DNA from: JAQGMJ01 sp036271855
GTDB taxonomy: Bacteria > Pseudomonadota > Gammaproteobacteria > Burkholderiales > JAEUOS01
Direction of reading: 5' to 3'
Assembly (NCBI GenBank): GCA_036271855.1
Contig: DATAZV010000098.1
Span: 1 to 39,882, forward strand
Length of the DNA stretch: 39,882 nucleotides
Shown here piece after piece: positions 7,529-15,635 of this stretch. Within the stretch, counting starts at the first letter, position 1; every line of letters begins with the position of its first letter. The translations under genes and the position numbers were made by a program. The notes beneath the pieces were generated by a model. The model worked only from the letters and a program-made list of their open reading frames with translations. It had not been told where the DNA came from and made no database searches.

Positions 7529-8992
7529 TCAGATGCCCTGCGGCTGGCGCGTATGCCAGTCGGTGGCTTGCTGGTATTTGTGGGCGGCGTTGAGCATCCG
7601 GCCCTCCGCGAAATAATTGCCGACCACGTGCAGGCCGACCGGGCGGCCCTGGTTGCCGAAGCCGCAGGGGATCGACATCGCCGGCAGGCCCGCCAGGTTG
7701 GCGGCGATGGTGTAGATGTCGTTAAGGTACATCTGCACCGGGTCGGCCGCCTTGGCGCCGATATCGAAGGCCACCGAAGGCGAGGTGGGGCCGAGGATCA
7801 GGTCGCACTGCGCAAATGCATTTTTAAAGTCACCGGCGATCAGGCGGCGCAGCTTTTGCGCCTTCAGGTAGTAGGCATCGTAGTAGCCGTGCGAGAGCAC
7901 ATAGGTGCCGATCAGGATGCGCCGCTTTACCTCCGCGCCGAAGCCCTGGGCGCGGCTCTTCTTGTACATGTCCATCAGGTCGCCGTACTCCGGTGCGCGG
8001 TGGCCGTAGCGCACGCCATCGAAGCGCGACAGGTTGGACGACGCCTCGGCCGGCGCGATCACGTAATACGCCGGCACCGAGAGGCGGCCGTTGGGCAGGG
8101 AGATGTCGACCATCGTTGCGCCGAGCTTCTCGAACTCGGCGATGGCGGCCTCGACGGCTTTGGCTACGTCCGCACCCAGGCCCTCGCCGAAATGTTCCTT
8201 CGGCAGGCCGATGCGCAAGCCCTGCAAGGGTTTGTCGAGGTCGCGCGTGTAGTCTTCCTTCTCGCGCTCCAGCGAGGTGGAGTCGCGCGGGTCGAAGCCG
8301 GTCATCACATTGAGCAGCAGGGCCAGGTCCTCGGCGGATTTGGCCATCGGCCCGCCTTGGTCGAGGCTGGAGGCGAAGGCGATCATGCCGAAGCGCGACA
8401 CCGTGCCGTAGGTGGGCTTCAGCCCCGAGACGCCGCACAGCGCCGCCGGCTGGCGGATCGAGCCGCCGGTGTCGGTGCCGGTGGCCGCCGGCGCCATGCG
8501 CGCCGCCAGCGAGGCGGCGGCGCCGCCGGAAGAGCCGCCCGGCACCGCTTCGCGCGCCCAGGGGTTCTTCACCTTGCCGAAGTAGGAGGTTTCGTTGGAG
8601 GAGCCCATCGCGAACTCGTCCATATTGGTCTTGCCCAGGGTCACCGTGCCGGCCGCGCCGAACTGCTCGATTACGTGCGCGTCGTAGGGGCTGACGTAGT
8701 GTTCCAGCATCTTCGAGGCGCAGGTGGTGCGCAGGCCCTTGGTGACGAAAATGTCCTTGTGGGCGATCGGGATGCCGGTGAGCGGTGCGGCTTTGCCGGT
8801 GGCAATCCGCGCGTCCGCCGCTTTTGCCTGCGCGAGCGAAAAATCCTCGTCCACGGTGATGAAGGCGTTGAGCTCGCCGTTCAGGGCGGCGATGCGGTCG
8901 AGAAACAGCCGCGTCAGTTCGACGCTGGAAATCTGCTTGGCCGCGAGGGCGGCGCTGAGTTGCTTGAGAGAGGCGTTTTGCATGTTGGGCAT
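7529..8992 (-). CDS. gatA: Asp-tRNA(Asn)/Glu-tRNA(Gln) amidotransferase subunit A
   Basis: A 487-aa amidase-signature glutaminase that releases ammonia from glutamine for GatB. The Ser-cisSer-Lys triad is intact: Lys in GIPIAHKDIF, the first Ser in GTDTGGSIRQPA, and the nucleophile Ser in the Gly/Ser-rich VPGGSSGGAAAS segment. Length is typical. ATGs at 8992 and 8983 are both possible starts. The gene follows gatC by 38 bp. Confidence 0.97.
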   Translation of the reverse strand: MPNMQNASLKQLSAALAAKQISSVELTRLFLDRIAALNGELNAFITVDEDFSLAQAKAADARIATGKAAPLTGIPIAHKDIFVTKGLRTTCASKMLEHYVSPYDAHVIEQFGAAGTVTLGKTNMDEFAMGSSNETSYFGKVKNPWAREAVPGGSSGGAAASLAARMAPAATGTDTGGSIRQPAALCGVSGLKPTYGTVSRFGMIAFASSLDQGGPMAKSAEDLALLLNVMTGFDPRDSTSLEREKEDYTRDLDKPLQGLRIGLPKEHFGEGLGADVAKAVEAAIAEFEKLGATMVDISLPNGRLSVPAYYVIAPAEASSNLSRFDGVRYGHRAPEYGDLMDMYKKSRAQGFGAEVKRRILIGTYVLSHGYYDAYYLKAQKLRRLIAGDFKNAFAQCDLILGPTSPSVAFDIGAKAADPVQMYLNDIYTIAANLAGLPAMSIPCGFGNQGRPVGLHVVGNYFAEGRMLNAAHKYQQATDWHTRQPQGI

Positions 8993-9030
8993 AAGGCCGC
9001 CGGCCGCGAGGCGTTAGCGGCGGCTTGCAG

Positions 9031-9318
9031 CTATTCGATGACCTTGGGCACCAGGTAGAGGCCGGCCTCCACCTGCGGCGCGCTCGCCTGGTTGGCTGCG
9101 CGCTGGTCGGTTTCTGTCACCCGGTCCTGCCGCAGGCGCTGGTTCACCTCGATGCCGTGCGACATCGGCGTAACGCCGGTGGTGTCCACGGTCTGCATTT
9201 CCTCGATCAGCGCGAAGATGCTGGTGAGCTGGGCCAGCGTGGCCTGCGCCTCGGCGGGCGAGATCGCGATGCGCGCCAGATTGGCGATGTGATTGACGTC
9301 TTTGAGTTCGAGGGACAT
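9031..9318 (-). CDS. gatC: Asp-tRNA(Asn)/Glu-tRNA(Gln) amidotransferase subunit C
   Basis: A 95-aa belt subunit that holds GatA and GatB together. Typical features are LKDVNHIANLARIAIS at the start, the Gln/Thr-rich helix with FALIEEMQTVDTTGVTPMSH, and the C-terminal AGLYLVPKVIE. The ATG at 9318 gives the standard length; an upstream in-frame ATG would add a Pro/Ala-rich stretch not seen in the family. It is the first gene of the gat operon, divergent from mreB. Confidence 0.95.
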   Translation of the reverse strand: MSLELKDVNHIANLARIAISPAEAQATLAQLTSIFALIEEMQTVDTTGVTPMSHGIEVNQRLRQDRVTETDQRAANQASAPQVEAGLYLVPKVIE

Positions 9319-9395
9319 GGCCGGGCAATGAAAACAGGGAGCCGGCGGCGCCGGAGCAGGCGCAGCAAGGCTGTAAATGCGGGGAAACACCTTGA

Positions 9396-9401
9396 ATTAT
9401 A
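9396..9401 (-). promoter_or_regulatory. Consensus -10 element for the gat operon
   Basis: On the minus strand a perfect TATAAT lies here, about 78 bp upstream of the gatC ATG, in the 185-bp gap between gatC and mreB. No good -35 hexamer is visible at 16-18 bp, so the assignment rests on the -10 and on position. Confidence 0.4.
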
Positions 9402-9503
9402 AGGTAGAATTCGCGGCTATCCCGCGTGCCCGCAGATGCGCGCCAGCCAACCCCGCCCGGAGGGGGGCGGAGGTGACGAAAGCCTCTACACGAAAGCCCC
9501 TAA

Positions 9504-10547
9504 ATGTTTGGATTTTTACGCAGCTATTTTTCCAATGACCTCGCCATCGACCTGGGCACCGCGAATACGCTGATCTACGTGCGCGGCAAGGGCATTGTGC
9601 TCGACGAGCCCTCGGTGGTGGCGATCCGCCAGGAAGGCGGGCCCAACGGCAAGAAGACCATCCAGGCCGTGGGCAAGGAAGCCAAGCTGATGCTCGGCAA
9701 GACGCCGGGCAACATCACCGCCATCCGGCCGATGAAAGACGGCGTGATCGCCGACTTCACCGTCACCGAGCAGATGCTCAAGCAGTTCATCAAGAAGGTG
9801 CACGAGTCGCGCCTGCTCTCCCCGAGCCCGCGGATCATCATCTGCGTGCCCTGCGGCTCGACCCAGGTGGAGCGCCGGGCGATTCGCGAGTCGGCCCTGG
9901 GCGCCGGCGCCAGCCAGGTCTACCTGATCGAGGAACCGATGGCCGCCGCGATTGGCGCCGAGCTGCCGGTATCGGACGCCACCGGCTCGATGGTGGTCGA
10001 CATCGGCGGGGGCACCACTGAAGTGGGCGTGATCTCGCTCGGCGGCATGGTCTACGCCGGCAGCGTGCGCGTGGGCGGCGACAAGTTCGATGAAGCGATC
10101 ATCAACTACATCCGCCGCAACTACGGCATGCTGATCGGCGAAACCACGGCGGAATCGATCAAGAAGCAGATCGGCTCGGCCTTCCCCGGCTCCGAGGTCA
10201 AGGAGATGGAAGTCAAGGGCCGCAACCTGGCCGAGGGCATTCCGCGCTCCTTCACCATCTCGTCGAACGAAATCCTTGAAGCGCTCACCGACCCGCTCAA
10301 CTCCATCGTCTCGGCAGTGAAGTCGGCGCTGGAACAGACCCCGCCGGAACTGGGCGCCGACATCGCCGAAAAAGGCATGGTGCTGACCGGCGGCGGCGCA
10401 TTGCTGCGCGACCTCGACCGCCTGCTGATGGAAGAGACCGGCCTGCCGGTGATCGTCGCCGAAGACCCGCTGACCTGCGTGGTGCGCGGCTCCGGCATCG
10501 CGCTTGAGCGGATGGAGAAACTGGGCGCGATCTTCACGAGTGATTAA
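9504..10547 (+). CDS. mreB: Rod-shape-determining actin homolog MreB
   Basis: A 347-aa bacterial actin that polymerises under the inner membrane and guides lateral wall synthesis with MreC, MreD, RodA and PBP2. The N-terminal amphipathic membrane anchor MFGFLRSYFS is followed by actin-fold phosphate loop LAIDLGTANTLIYV, the VDIGGGTTEVGVISLGG phosphate-2 segment and the adenosine loop MVLTGGGALLRDLD. Length matches E. coli MreB. The ATG is preceded directly by an in-frame TAA, and the only strong SD-like sequence (GGAGGTGA, 9469-9476) is some 27 nt upstream, which is unusually far. It is first in the cell-shape operon. Confidence 0.98.
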   Translation: MFGFLRSYFSNDLAIDLGTANTLIYVRGKGIVLDEPSVVAIRQEGGPNGKKTIQAVGKEAKLMLGKTPGNITAIRPMKDGVIADFTVTEQMLKQFIKKVHESRLLSPSPRIIICVPCGSTQVERRAIRESALGAGASQVYLIEEPMAAAIGAELPVSDATGSMVVDIGGGTTEVGVISLGGMVYAGSVRVGGDKFDEAIINYIRRNYGMLIGETTAESIKKQIGSAFPGSEVKEMEVKGRNLAEGIPRSFTISSNEILEALTDPLNSIVSAVKSALEQTPPELGADIAEKGMVLTGGGALLRDLDRLLMEETGLPVIVAEDPLTCVVRGSGIALERMEKLGAIFTSD

Positions 10548-10554
10548 GTTGCTT

Positions 10555-10724
10555 CCGACAAAAGTAAAAACCTACTTTTGTCGGGATTGATTTGCATGAA
10601 ATCGCCGGCAGAGCCGGACAATTTCATGGACGAACTGCTACGAAAAGGCGAGCACGAAACGTCTGTGCCCACATGTGCAAGAGTAAAGCCGCGACAACTC
10701 TTCTTCGCCTTCGTTTAGCGTAGC
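10555..10724 (+). ncRNA. Structured intergenic RNA element, copy 1 (mreB-mreC gap)
   Basis: Almost the whole 181-nt gap folds. Hairpin 1 (10555-10584) has a 12-bp stem (CCGACAAAAGTA arm) and a 6-nt loop AAAACC. A 10-nt linker leads to hairpin 2 (10595-10628), with an 8-bp outer stem, a small internal loop, a CCGG/CCGG inner stem and a 5-nt loop. After 9 nt comes CTACGAAAAGGC (10638-10649). Two segments of this part can pair with sequence just before mreC: GCTACG (10637-10642) with CGTAGC (10719-10724), and AAGGCGA (10645-10651) with TCGCCTT (10705-10711). The same architecture recurs at 12272-12416. I do not recognise a known RNA family. It may act as a cis-regulatory leader for mreC, an mRNA-stability element, or belong to a repeat family. 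Confidence 0.65.
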
Positions 10725-10728
10725 CACG

Positions 10729-11730
10729 ATGGAATACACCCCGCCGCCGTTCTTCCGCCAAGGGCCTTCGGCCGTGGCGCGGCTGGTTGCATTCGCGGCG
10801 CTGTCGCTGCTGCTGCTGGTGCTCGATGCCCGCTTCAAGGTGCTGGAGCGGGTGCGTTTCGGCGTCGCCACCCTGCTTTATCCAATGCAGCGCGCCGCGC
10901 GCGCGCCCGGCGAGGCGGCCTCCGGCGCCACCGGCTACCTGGAGCGCCAGCGCCAGTTGATGGAGGAGAATGCGCGCCTGAAGCAGGCCGGGCTGACGGC
11001 GGCCGAGCGCCTGCTGCGCGCGGCCCAGGTGGAAAGCGAAAACACCAACCTGCGCGCCGTGCTGGCGATGCGCGAGCGCCTGCCGGTTGAGGCCATCGCC
11101 GCCGAGACCCTGTACGAGGCGCGCGACCCGTTTACCCGCAAGGTGGTGATCGACAAGGGCGTAAGCGACGGCATCAAGGGCGGCCAGGTGGTGGTCGACG
11201 GCGCCGGCGTGATGGGCCAGGTAACGCGCGCCTACCCCTTCGTCTCCGAAGTCTCCCTGCTGACCGACCGCGACCAGGCGATTCCCGTGCAAGTGGTGCG
11301 CAACGGCCTGCGCGCGATTGCCTACGGCACCCCGGGCGGGGTTTCGGGCATCGGCGATGCCGGCGCGATGGAACTGCGCTTTCTGGCTGCCAATGCCGAC
11401 GTGCGCGAGGGCGACGTGCTGGTCACCTCCGGGATCGACGGCACTTATCTTGCCGGCCTGCCGGTGGCCTCGGTGGTGCGCATCGAACGCGAGGCCGGCT
11501 ACGCGTTTGCCAAGATCCTCTGCAAACCCGCCGCCGGCATCGACCGTTTCGGCCAGGTGCTGGTCCTGAAAAGCGAGAGCAAGGCGCTGCCGGCGCCGCC
11601 GCCCGAGGAAACGGAAGAAAAAGGCGTCAAGGGCAGGCGCCCGAAGCGCCGCCCGGAGGTCAACGTGCCGAACCCGGCGGCGCTACCCACGCCGGCGGCC
11701 AAAGCGGCTGCCGCCGCCGCGAAAAAGTAG
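10729..11730 (+). CDS. mreC: Rod-shape-determining protein MreC
   Basis: A 333-aa bitopic inner-membrane protein that links MreB to periplasmic wall synthases and activates PBP2. It has a short cytoplasmic tail (MEYTPPPFFRQG), one membrane helix (about 20-36), a periplasmic coiled coil (about 64-112) and the MreC beta-barrel domain (about 120-280; DQAIPVQVVRNGLRAIAYG, VLVTSGIDGTYLAGLPV). A Lys/Arg/Pro/Ala-rich tail (about 285-333) follows. The start matches the family's MEY.PPP opening, yet there is no Shine-Dalgarno sequence: the bases just upstream can pair within the copy 1 RNA element. mreD follows after 3 bp. Confidence 0.96.
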   Translation: MEYTPPPFFRQGPSAVARLVAFAALSLLLLVLDARFKVLERVRFGVATLLYPMQRAARAPGEAASGATGYLERQRQLMEENARLKQAGLTAAERLLRAAQVESENTNLRAVLAMRERLPVEAIAAETLYEARDPFTRKVVIDKGVSDGIKGGQVVVDGAGVMGQVTRAYPFVSEVSLLTDRDQAIPVQVVRNGLRAIAYGTPGGVSGIGDAGAMELRFLAANADVREGDVLVTSGIDGTYLAGLPVASVVRIEREAGYAFAKILCKPAAGIDRFGQVLVLKSESKALPAPPPEETEEKGVKGRRPKRRPEVNVPNPAALPTPAAKAAAAAAKK

Positions 11731-11733
11731 CCC

Positions 11734-12267
11734 ATGCCCGCTCCCAGCCAGCCCACGCAATACATCCTGCTGCCGGTGAACCCCTGGTTCATCGCCTTCA
11801 CGCTGGTGTTTTCGCTGATGCTCAACCTGTTGCCGGTGGGCCGCGCCGCCTGGACCCTGGCCTGGCCCGACTGGGTGGCCCTGACCCTGGTGTTCTGGAA
11901 CATCCACCAGCCGCGCCGGGTCGGCCTGGCCGTGGCCTGGCTGCTCGGGCTGGTGATGGATGTGAACAACGCCAGCCTGCTGGGCGAACATGCATTGGCC
12001 TATTCGGTGCTTTCCTACACCGCCATTTCGCTGCACCGGCGCGTGCTCTGGTTCTCCCTGCCGACGCAGATGATCTACGTGCTGCCGCTGTTCCTGGCGG
12101 CGCAACTGGTGATCATGCTGATCCGCCTGGCGGTGGGCGGCGGCTTTCCGGGCCTGGTCTATTTTGCTTCCGCCTTCATCGCCACTGCCCTGTGGCCGTT
12201 GGCGACCTATCTATACCTGGCGCCGCAGCGCCGGCCGGCGGACAAGGATGAGAACCGGCCGATATAG
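11734..12267 (+). CDS. mreD: Rod-shape-determining protein MreD
   Basis: A 177-aa inner-membrane protein with about five or six helices, part of the elongasome with MreC and RodA. The family segments PDWVALTLVFWNIHQPRRVG and WLLGLVMDVNNASLLGEHAL are clear. It starts 3 bp after the mreC stop, so translation is coupled. A 220-nt gap holding the second structured element separates it from mrdA. Confidence 0.93.
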   Translation: MPAPSQPTQYILLPVNPWFIAFTLVFSLMLNLLPVGRAAWTLAWPDWVALTLVFWNIHQPRRVGLAVAWLLGLVMDVNNASLLGEHALAYSVLSYTAISLHRRVLWFSLPTQMIYVLPLFLAAQLVIMLIRLAVGGGFPGLVYFASAFIATALWPLATYLYLAPQRRPADKDENRPI

Positions 12268-12271
12268 AAAT

Positions 12272-12416
12272 CGCACAAAAGTGCAAACCTACTTTTGTGC
12301 GGCCTGACTGGCAAGAAAATCCCCGGCAATGCCGGTTGATTTTCTTGACTCAAAATCTACGAAAAGGCAAAACCGGTCCGTACGCGCGGCGCTTTCGGCG
12401 TACGAAAACTAAAGCC
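12272..12416 (+). ncRNA. Structured intergenic RNA element, copy 2 (mreD-mrdA gap)
   Basis: It has the same order and spacing as the copy after mreB. Hairpin 1 (12272-12301, 30 nt, loop CAAACC), a 10-nt linker, hairpin 2 (12312-12347, with the same CCGG/CCGG inner stem and a 5-nt loop), then 9 nt and CTACGAAAAGGC (12357-12368). A third hairpin follows, CGTACGC (12379-12385) with GCGTACG (12398-12404), then TAAAGCC (12410-12416), also present in copy 1 at 10684-10690. Compared with copy 1, two stem-1 pairs and one stem-2 pair change on both sides and one A-T becomes G-T, so pairing is kept while sequence drifts. Function unknown. Confidence 0.65.
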
Positions 12417-12445
12417 CGCCTCGTCGGGAGAAAAATGGGAAAATC

Positions 12446-12487
12446 ATGGTCTATTCCGCGTCAACAGGTTTTTCTCCAGGCGCCTAA
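12446..12487 (+). CDS. Possible 13-codon leader ORF abutting mrdA
   Basis: ATG at 12446 opens a frame encoding MVYSASTGFSPGA and stops at TAA (12485-12487), directly followed by the GTG start of mrdA in the same frame. GGGA lies about 6 nt before the ATG, while mrdA itself has no SD. This stop-start arrangement would allow re-initiation coupling. It is short and may be chance. Confidence 0.35.
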   Translation: MVYSASTGFSPGA

Positions 12488-14494
12488 GTGCAGTTTCGTA
12501 AACCCCATCGTCTTTTGTTTCGCAACCGCGAGTTGCCCAATCTGCCCGGGCGGGGGGCGACTGAGCTCAAAAACGCGGAAAAGGAGATTTCCGCCTTTCG
12601 CCTGCGGGTGGTGTTCGCGGCGCTGATCGTCTTCGCCTGCTTTTGCGTGCTGTTCGGCCGCTTTCTCTATCTGCAGGTGGTGAACTACGACGAGTACCAG
12701 TCCGCCGCCGAAGACAACCGCATCTCGATTTTGCCGATCGCCCCGAACCGCGGGCTGATCTACGACCGCAACGGGGTGGTGCTGGCGCGCAACTATTCGG
12801 CCTATACGCTGGAAATCACGCCCTCGAAGGTGAGCGACCTGGAAGCCACCATCGACGAGCTGGCCAAGCTGGTCGACGTCACCGCCAAGGACCGCAAGCG
12901 CTTCGGCAAGCTGATGAGCGAGTCGAAGAACTTCGATTCACTGCCGATCCGCACCCGCCTGACCGACGAGGAAGTGGCGCGTTTCGCCGCCAACCGCTGG
13001 CGCTTCAAGGGCGTGGAGATCAAGGCGCGCCTGTTCCGCCAGTACCCACTGGGCGAAACCGCGGCCCACGTGCTGGGCTACATCGGGCGCATCAGCGAAA
13101 AGGACCAGGACCGGCTGGAACAGCAGGCCCTGGACTCCAACTACAAGGGCAGCGAGTACATCGGCAAGATCGGCATTGAGCAGAGCTACGAAAAGGAGCT
13201 GCACGGCCAGACCGGTTTCGAGCAGGTCGAGGTCGATGCCGGTGGGCGCGCGGTGCGCACCCTGTCGCGCACCCCGCCGGTGTCGGGCAACAACCTGGTG
13301 CTGACCATCGACATCGAGCTGCAGAAGATCGCCGAGGCCGCCCTGGGCGACCGCAAGGGCGCGGTGGTGGCGATCGACCCCTATACCGGCGAGGTGCTGG
13401 CTTTCGCCAGCCGCCCGGCGTTCGACCCCAACCTGTTCGTCGACGGCATCGATTCCTCCAACTGGGACGCGCTCAACAATTCGCCCGACAAGCCGCTGCT
13501 GAACCGGCCGCTGCGCGGCGCCTACCCGCCGGGCTCGACCTTCAAGCCCTTCATGGCGCTGGCCGGGCTGGCCACCGGCAAACGCACGCCGGAGCAGGCC
13601 ATCAACGACCCCGGCTTTTTCAATTTCGGCGGCCACCGCTTTCGCGACGACAAGGCCGGCGGCCACGGCCTGGTCGACATGTACAAGTCGATCGTGGTTT
13701 CCTGCGACACCTATTACTACATGCTGGCCAACGACCTGGGCATCGACAATATCGCCAAGTACATGGCGCCTTTCGGCTTCGGCCAGCTGACCGGCATCGA
13801 CATCGACGGCGAGCTGACGGGGGTGCTGCCCTCGGTGGCCTGGAAGCAGGCGCGCTTCAAGACCCCGGCGCTGCAAAAATGGTATGCGGGCGAGACCATA
13901 TCGGTGGGCATCGGCCAGGGTTACAACGCCTACACGCCGCTGCAGATGGCCCACGCCGTTGCCACCCTGGCCGCCGACGGCCTGGTCAAGGTGCCGCACC
14001 TGGTGCGCACCATCGAAGATGCGCGCGACACCAGCAAGCGGCGCCTGGTCGACCCGCGGCTGCCGGCCGGCCAGCCGGCGCAAATCGACATCAAGCCGGA
14101 GTACATCGCCTTCGTGAAAAACGCCATGGCCGGCGTCACCAAGGAGGGCACCTCGGCGCGGGTGTTCGCCAATGCGCCCTACACCAGCGGCGGCAAGACC
14201 GGCACCGCCCAGGTGTTCACGGTGCGGCAGAACGAGAAATACAACGAAAAGCACATCGCGCAAAACCTGCGCGACCATGCCTGGTACACCGCCTTCGCGC
14301 CGGTCGACCACCCGAAAGTGGCGGTGGCCGTGCTGGTGGAAAACGGCGGCTTCGGCGCCAGCTCGGCGGCGCCGATCGCGCGCCTGTTGCTCGACTACGT
14401 GGTGGCCGGCAAGAAGCCCGCGGTGCTCGGCGCGGCGCCGGTGGTCGGCGGCGTTGTCTCCGGCGGCGCCGACGTGGAGGCCGAGGGTGATTAG
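12488..14494 (+). CDS. mrdA: Peptidoglycan transpeptidase PBP2
   Basis: A 668-aa class B penicillin-binding protein that cross-links lateral wall peptidoglycan in the rod complex. A cytoplasmic N-terminus and one membrane helix (about 38-62) precede the pedestal domain (NRGLIYDRNGVVLARNYSAY). The transpeptidase motifs are STFK with catalytic Ser near 350, SCD near 405 (PBP2 enzymes commonly have SxD here) and KTG near 570. The GTG at 12488 is the only start that keeps the cytoplasmic LKNAEKEISAFRLR segment together with its upstream extension; an in-frame TAA lies immediately before it. The end overlaps rodA by 8 bp. Confidence 0.95.
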   Translation: MQFRKPHRLLFRNRELPNLPGRGATELKNAEKEISAFRLRVVFAALIVFACFCVLFGRFLYLQVVNYDEYQSAAEDNRISILPIAPNRGLIYDRNGVVLARNYSAYTLEITPSKVSDLEATIDELAKLVDVTAKDRKRFGKLMSESKNFDSLPIRTRLTDEEVARFAANRWRFKGVEIKARLFRQYPLGETAAHVLGYIGRISEKDQDRLEQQALDSNYKGSEYIGKIGIEQSYEKELHGQTGFEQVEVDAGGRAVRTLSRTPPVSGNNLVLTIDIELQKIAEAALGDRKGAVVAIDPYTGEVLAFASRPAFDPNLFVDGIDSSNWDALNNSPDKPLLNRPLRGAYPPGSTFKPFMALAGLATGKRTPEQAINDPGFFNFGGHRFRDDKAGGHGLVDMYKSIVVSCDTYYYMLANDLGIDNIAKYMAPFGFGQLTGIDIDGELTGVLPSVAWKQARFKTPALQKWYAGETISVGIGQGYNAYTPLQMAHAVATLAADGLVKVPHLVRTIEDARDTSKRRLVDPRLPAGQPAQIDIKPEYIAFVKNAMAGVTKEGTSARVFANAPYTSGGKTGTAQVFTVRQNEKYNEKHIAQNLRDHAWYTAFAPVDHPKVAVAVLVENGGFGASSAAPIARLLLDYVVAGKKPAVLGAAPVVGGVVSGGADVEAEGD

Positions 14495-15635
14495 CGGCGC
14501 CCAGATCAAGCGCGGCGCGCGGTTGGTGTTCGGGCAGCTCGACGGCACCCTGATGGTGACCATCCTGATCCTGCTGTGCATGGGCATGATGGTGCTGTAC
14601 TCCGCTACCTACGACACGCCGGTGCGCTTTTACGACCAGATGCGCAACATCGCGGTGGCCATGCTGGTGATGTGGGTGGCGGCGCAGGTGCCGCCGCAGA
14701 CCCTGATGCGCGTGGCGCTGCCGATCTACACCGTCGGCATCGCCCTGCTGATCGCGGTGGCGATGTTCGGTGCCGTGCGCAAGGGCGCGCGCCGCTGGCT
14801 CGACCTGGGGGTCACCAGCATCCAGCCTTCCGAGATCATGAAAATCGCCATGCCGCTGACCCTGGCCTGGTACTTTCACAAGCGCGAGGCGCTGGTGCGC
14901 ACGCGCGATTACCTGGTGGCGGGGCTGCTGCTGGCACTGCCGGTGGGCCTGATCGCCAAGCAGCCGGATTTGGGCACCGCCATCCTGGTCTCCGCCGCCG
15001 GGCTGTATGTGATTTTTTTCGCCGGGCTGACCTGGAAGCTGATCCTGCCGGTGTTCGTGGCCGGCCTGATCGGCATCGCCGGGGTGCTGTATTTCGGCGA
15101 CCGTATCTGTGAACCGGAAGTGCAATGGCCGGGCATGCACGATTACCAGAAGCATCGCATCTGCACCTTGCTCGACCCCAGCACCGACCCGCTGGGCAAG
15201 GGCTTTCACACCATCCAGTCGACCATTGCGGTGGGTTCGGGCGGCGCCACCGGCAAGGGCTGGCTCAAGGGCACGCAGACCCACCTGGAGTTCATTCCCG
15301 AGCGCCACACCGACTTCATCTTTGCCGTCTATTCCGAGGAATTCGGGCTGATGGGCAATTGCGCGCTGCTGCTGCTCTACCTGTGCCTGATCGCCCGCGG
15401 CCTGGTGATCGCGGCCAACGCGCCGACCATGTTCGCGCGCCTGCTGGCGGGGTCGATCAGCATGATCTTTTTCACCTACACTTTCGTCAACATGGGCATG
15501 GTCTCGGGCGTGCTGCCGGTGGTGGGCGTACCCTTGCCGCTGGTCAGCTACGGCGGCACCGCCCTGGTGACGCTGTTTCTCGGCCTGGGTATTTTGATGA
15601 GCGTGCAAAACCATCGCAAACTGGTGCAGACATGA
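14487..15635 (+). CDS. rodA: Rod-shape peptidoglycan polymerase RodA
   Basis: A 382-aa SEDS-family glycosyltransferase with about ten membrane helices, which polymerises lipid II and pairs with PBP2. Visible family segments are RWLDLGVTSIQPSEIMKIAM, the Asp-containing KQPDLGTAILV, PERHTDFIFAVYSEEFGLMG and the C-terminal LPVVGVPLPLVSYGGT. The GTG at 14487 overlaps the mrdA end by 8 bp and gives normal RodA length. Its stop overlaps the ubiJ start as ATGA. Confidence 0.95.
   Translation: MISGAQIKRGARLVFGQLDGTLMVTILILLCMGMMVLYSATYDTPVRFYDQMRNIAVAMLVMWVAAQVPPQTLMRVALPIYTVGIALLIAVAMFGAVRKGARRWLDLGVTSIQPSEIMKIAMPLTLAWYFHKREALVRTRDYLVAGLLLALPVGLIAKQPDLGTAILVSAAGLYVIFFAGLTWKLILPVFVAGLIGIAGVLYFGDRICEPEVQWPGMHDYQKHRICTLLDPSTDPLGKGFHTIQSTIAVGSGGATGKGWLKGTQTHLEFIPERHTDFIFAVYSEEFGLMGNCALLLLYLCLIARGLVIAANAPTMFARLLAGSISMIFFTYTFVNMGMVSGVLPVVGVPLPLVSYGGTALVTLFLGLGILMSVQNHRKLVQT

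Noticed and set aside
10555..10628. Tandem hairpins as a guanidine-II (mini-ykkC) riboswitch
   Set aside because: Mini-ykkC needs ACGR loops on two short stems; these loops are AAAACC and CAGAG, and the context is cell-shape genes.
13700..13710. SCD instead of the SxN motif in PBP2 as a missing catalytic residue
   Set aside because: PBP2 enzymes commonly carry SxD here (E. coli PBP2 has SAD), so it is normal.
12938..14587. 549-codon minus-strand frame antisense to mrdA
   Set aside because: mrdA has all PBP motifs; the antisense product has no recognisable domain and a shadow-like composition.
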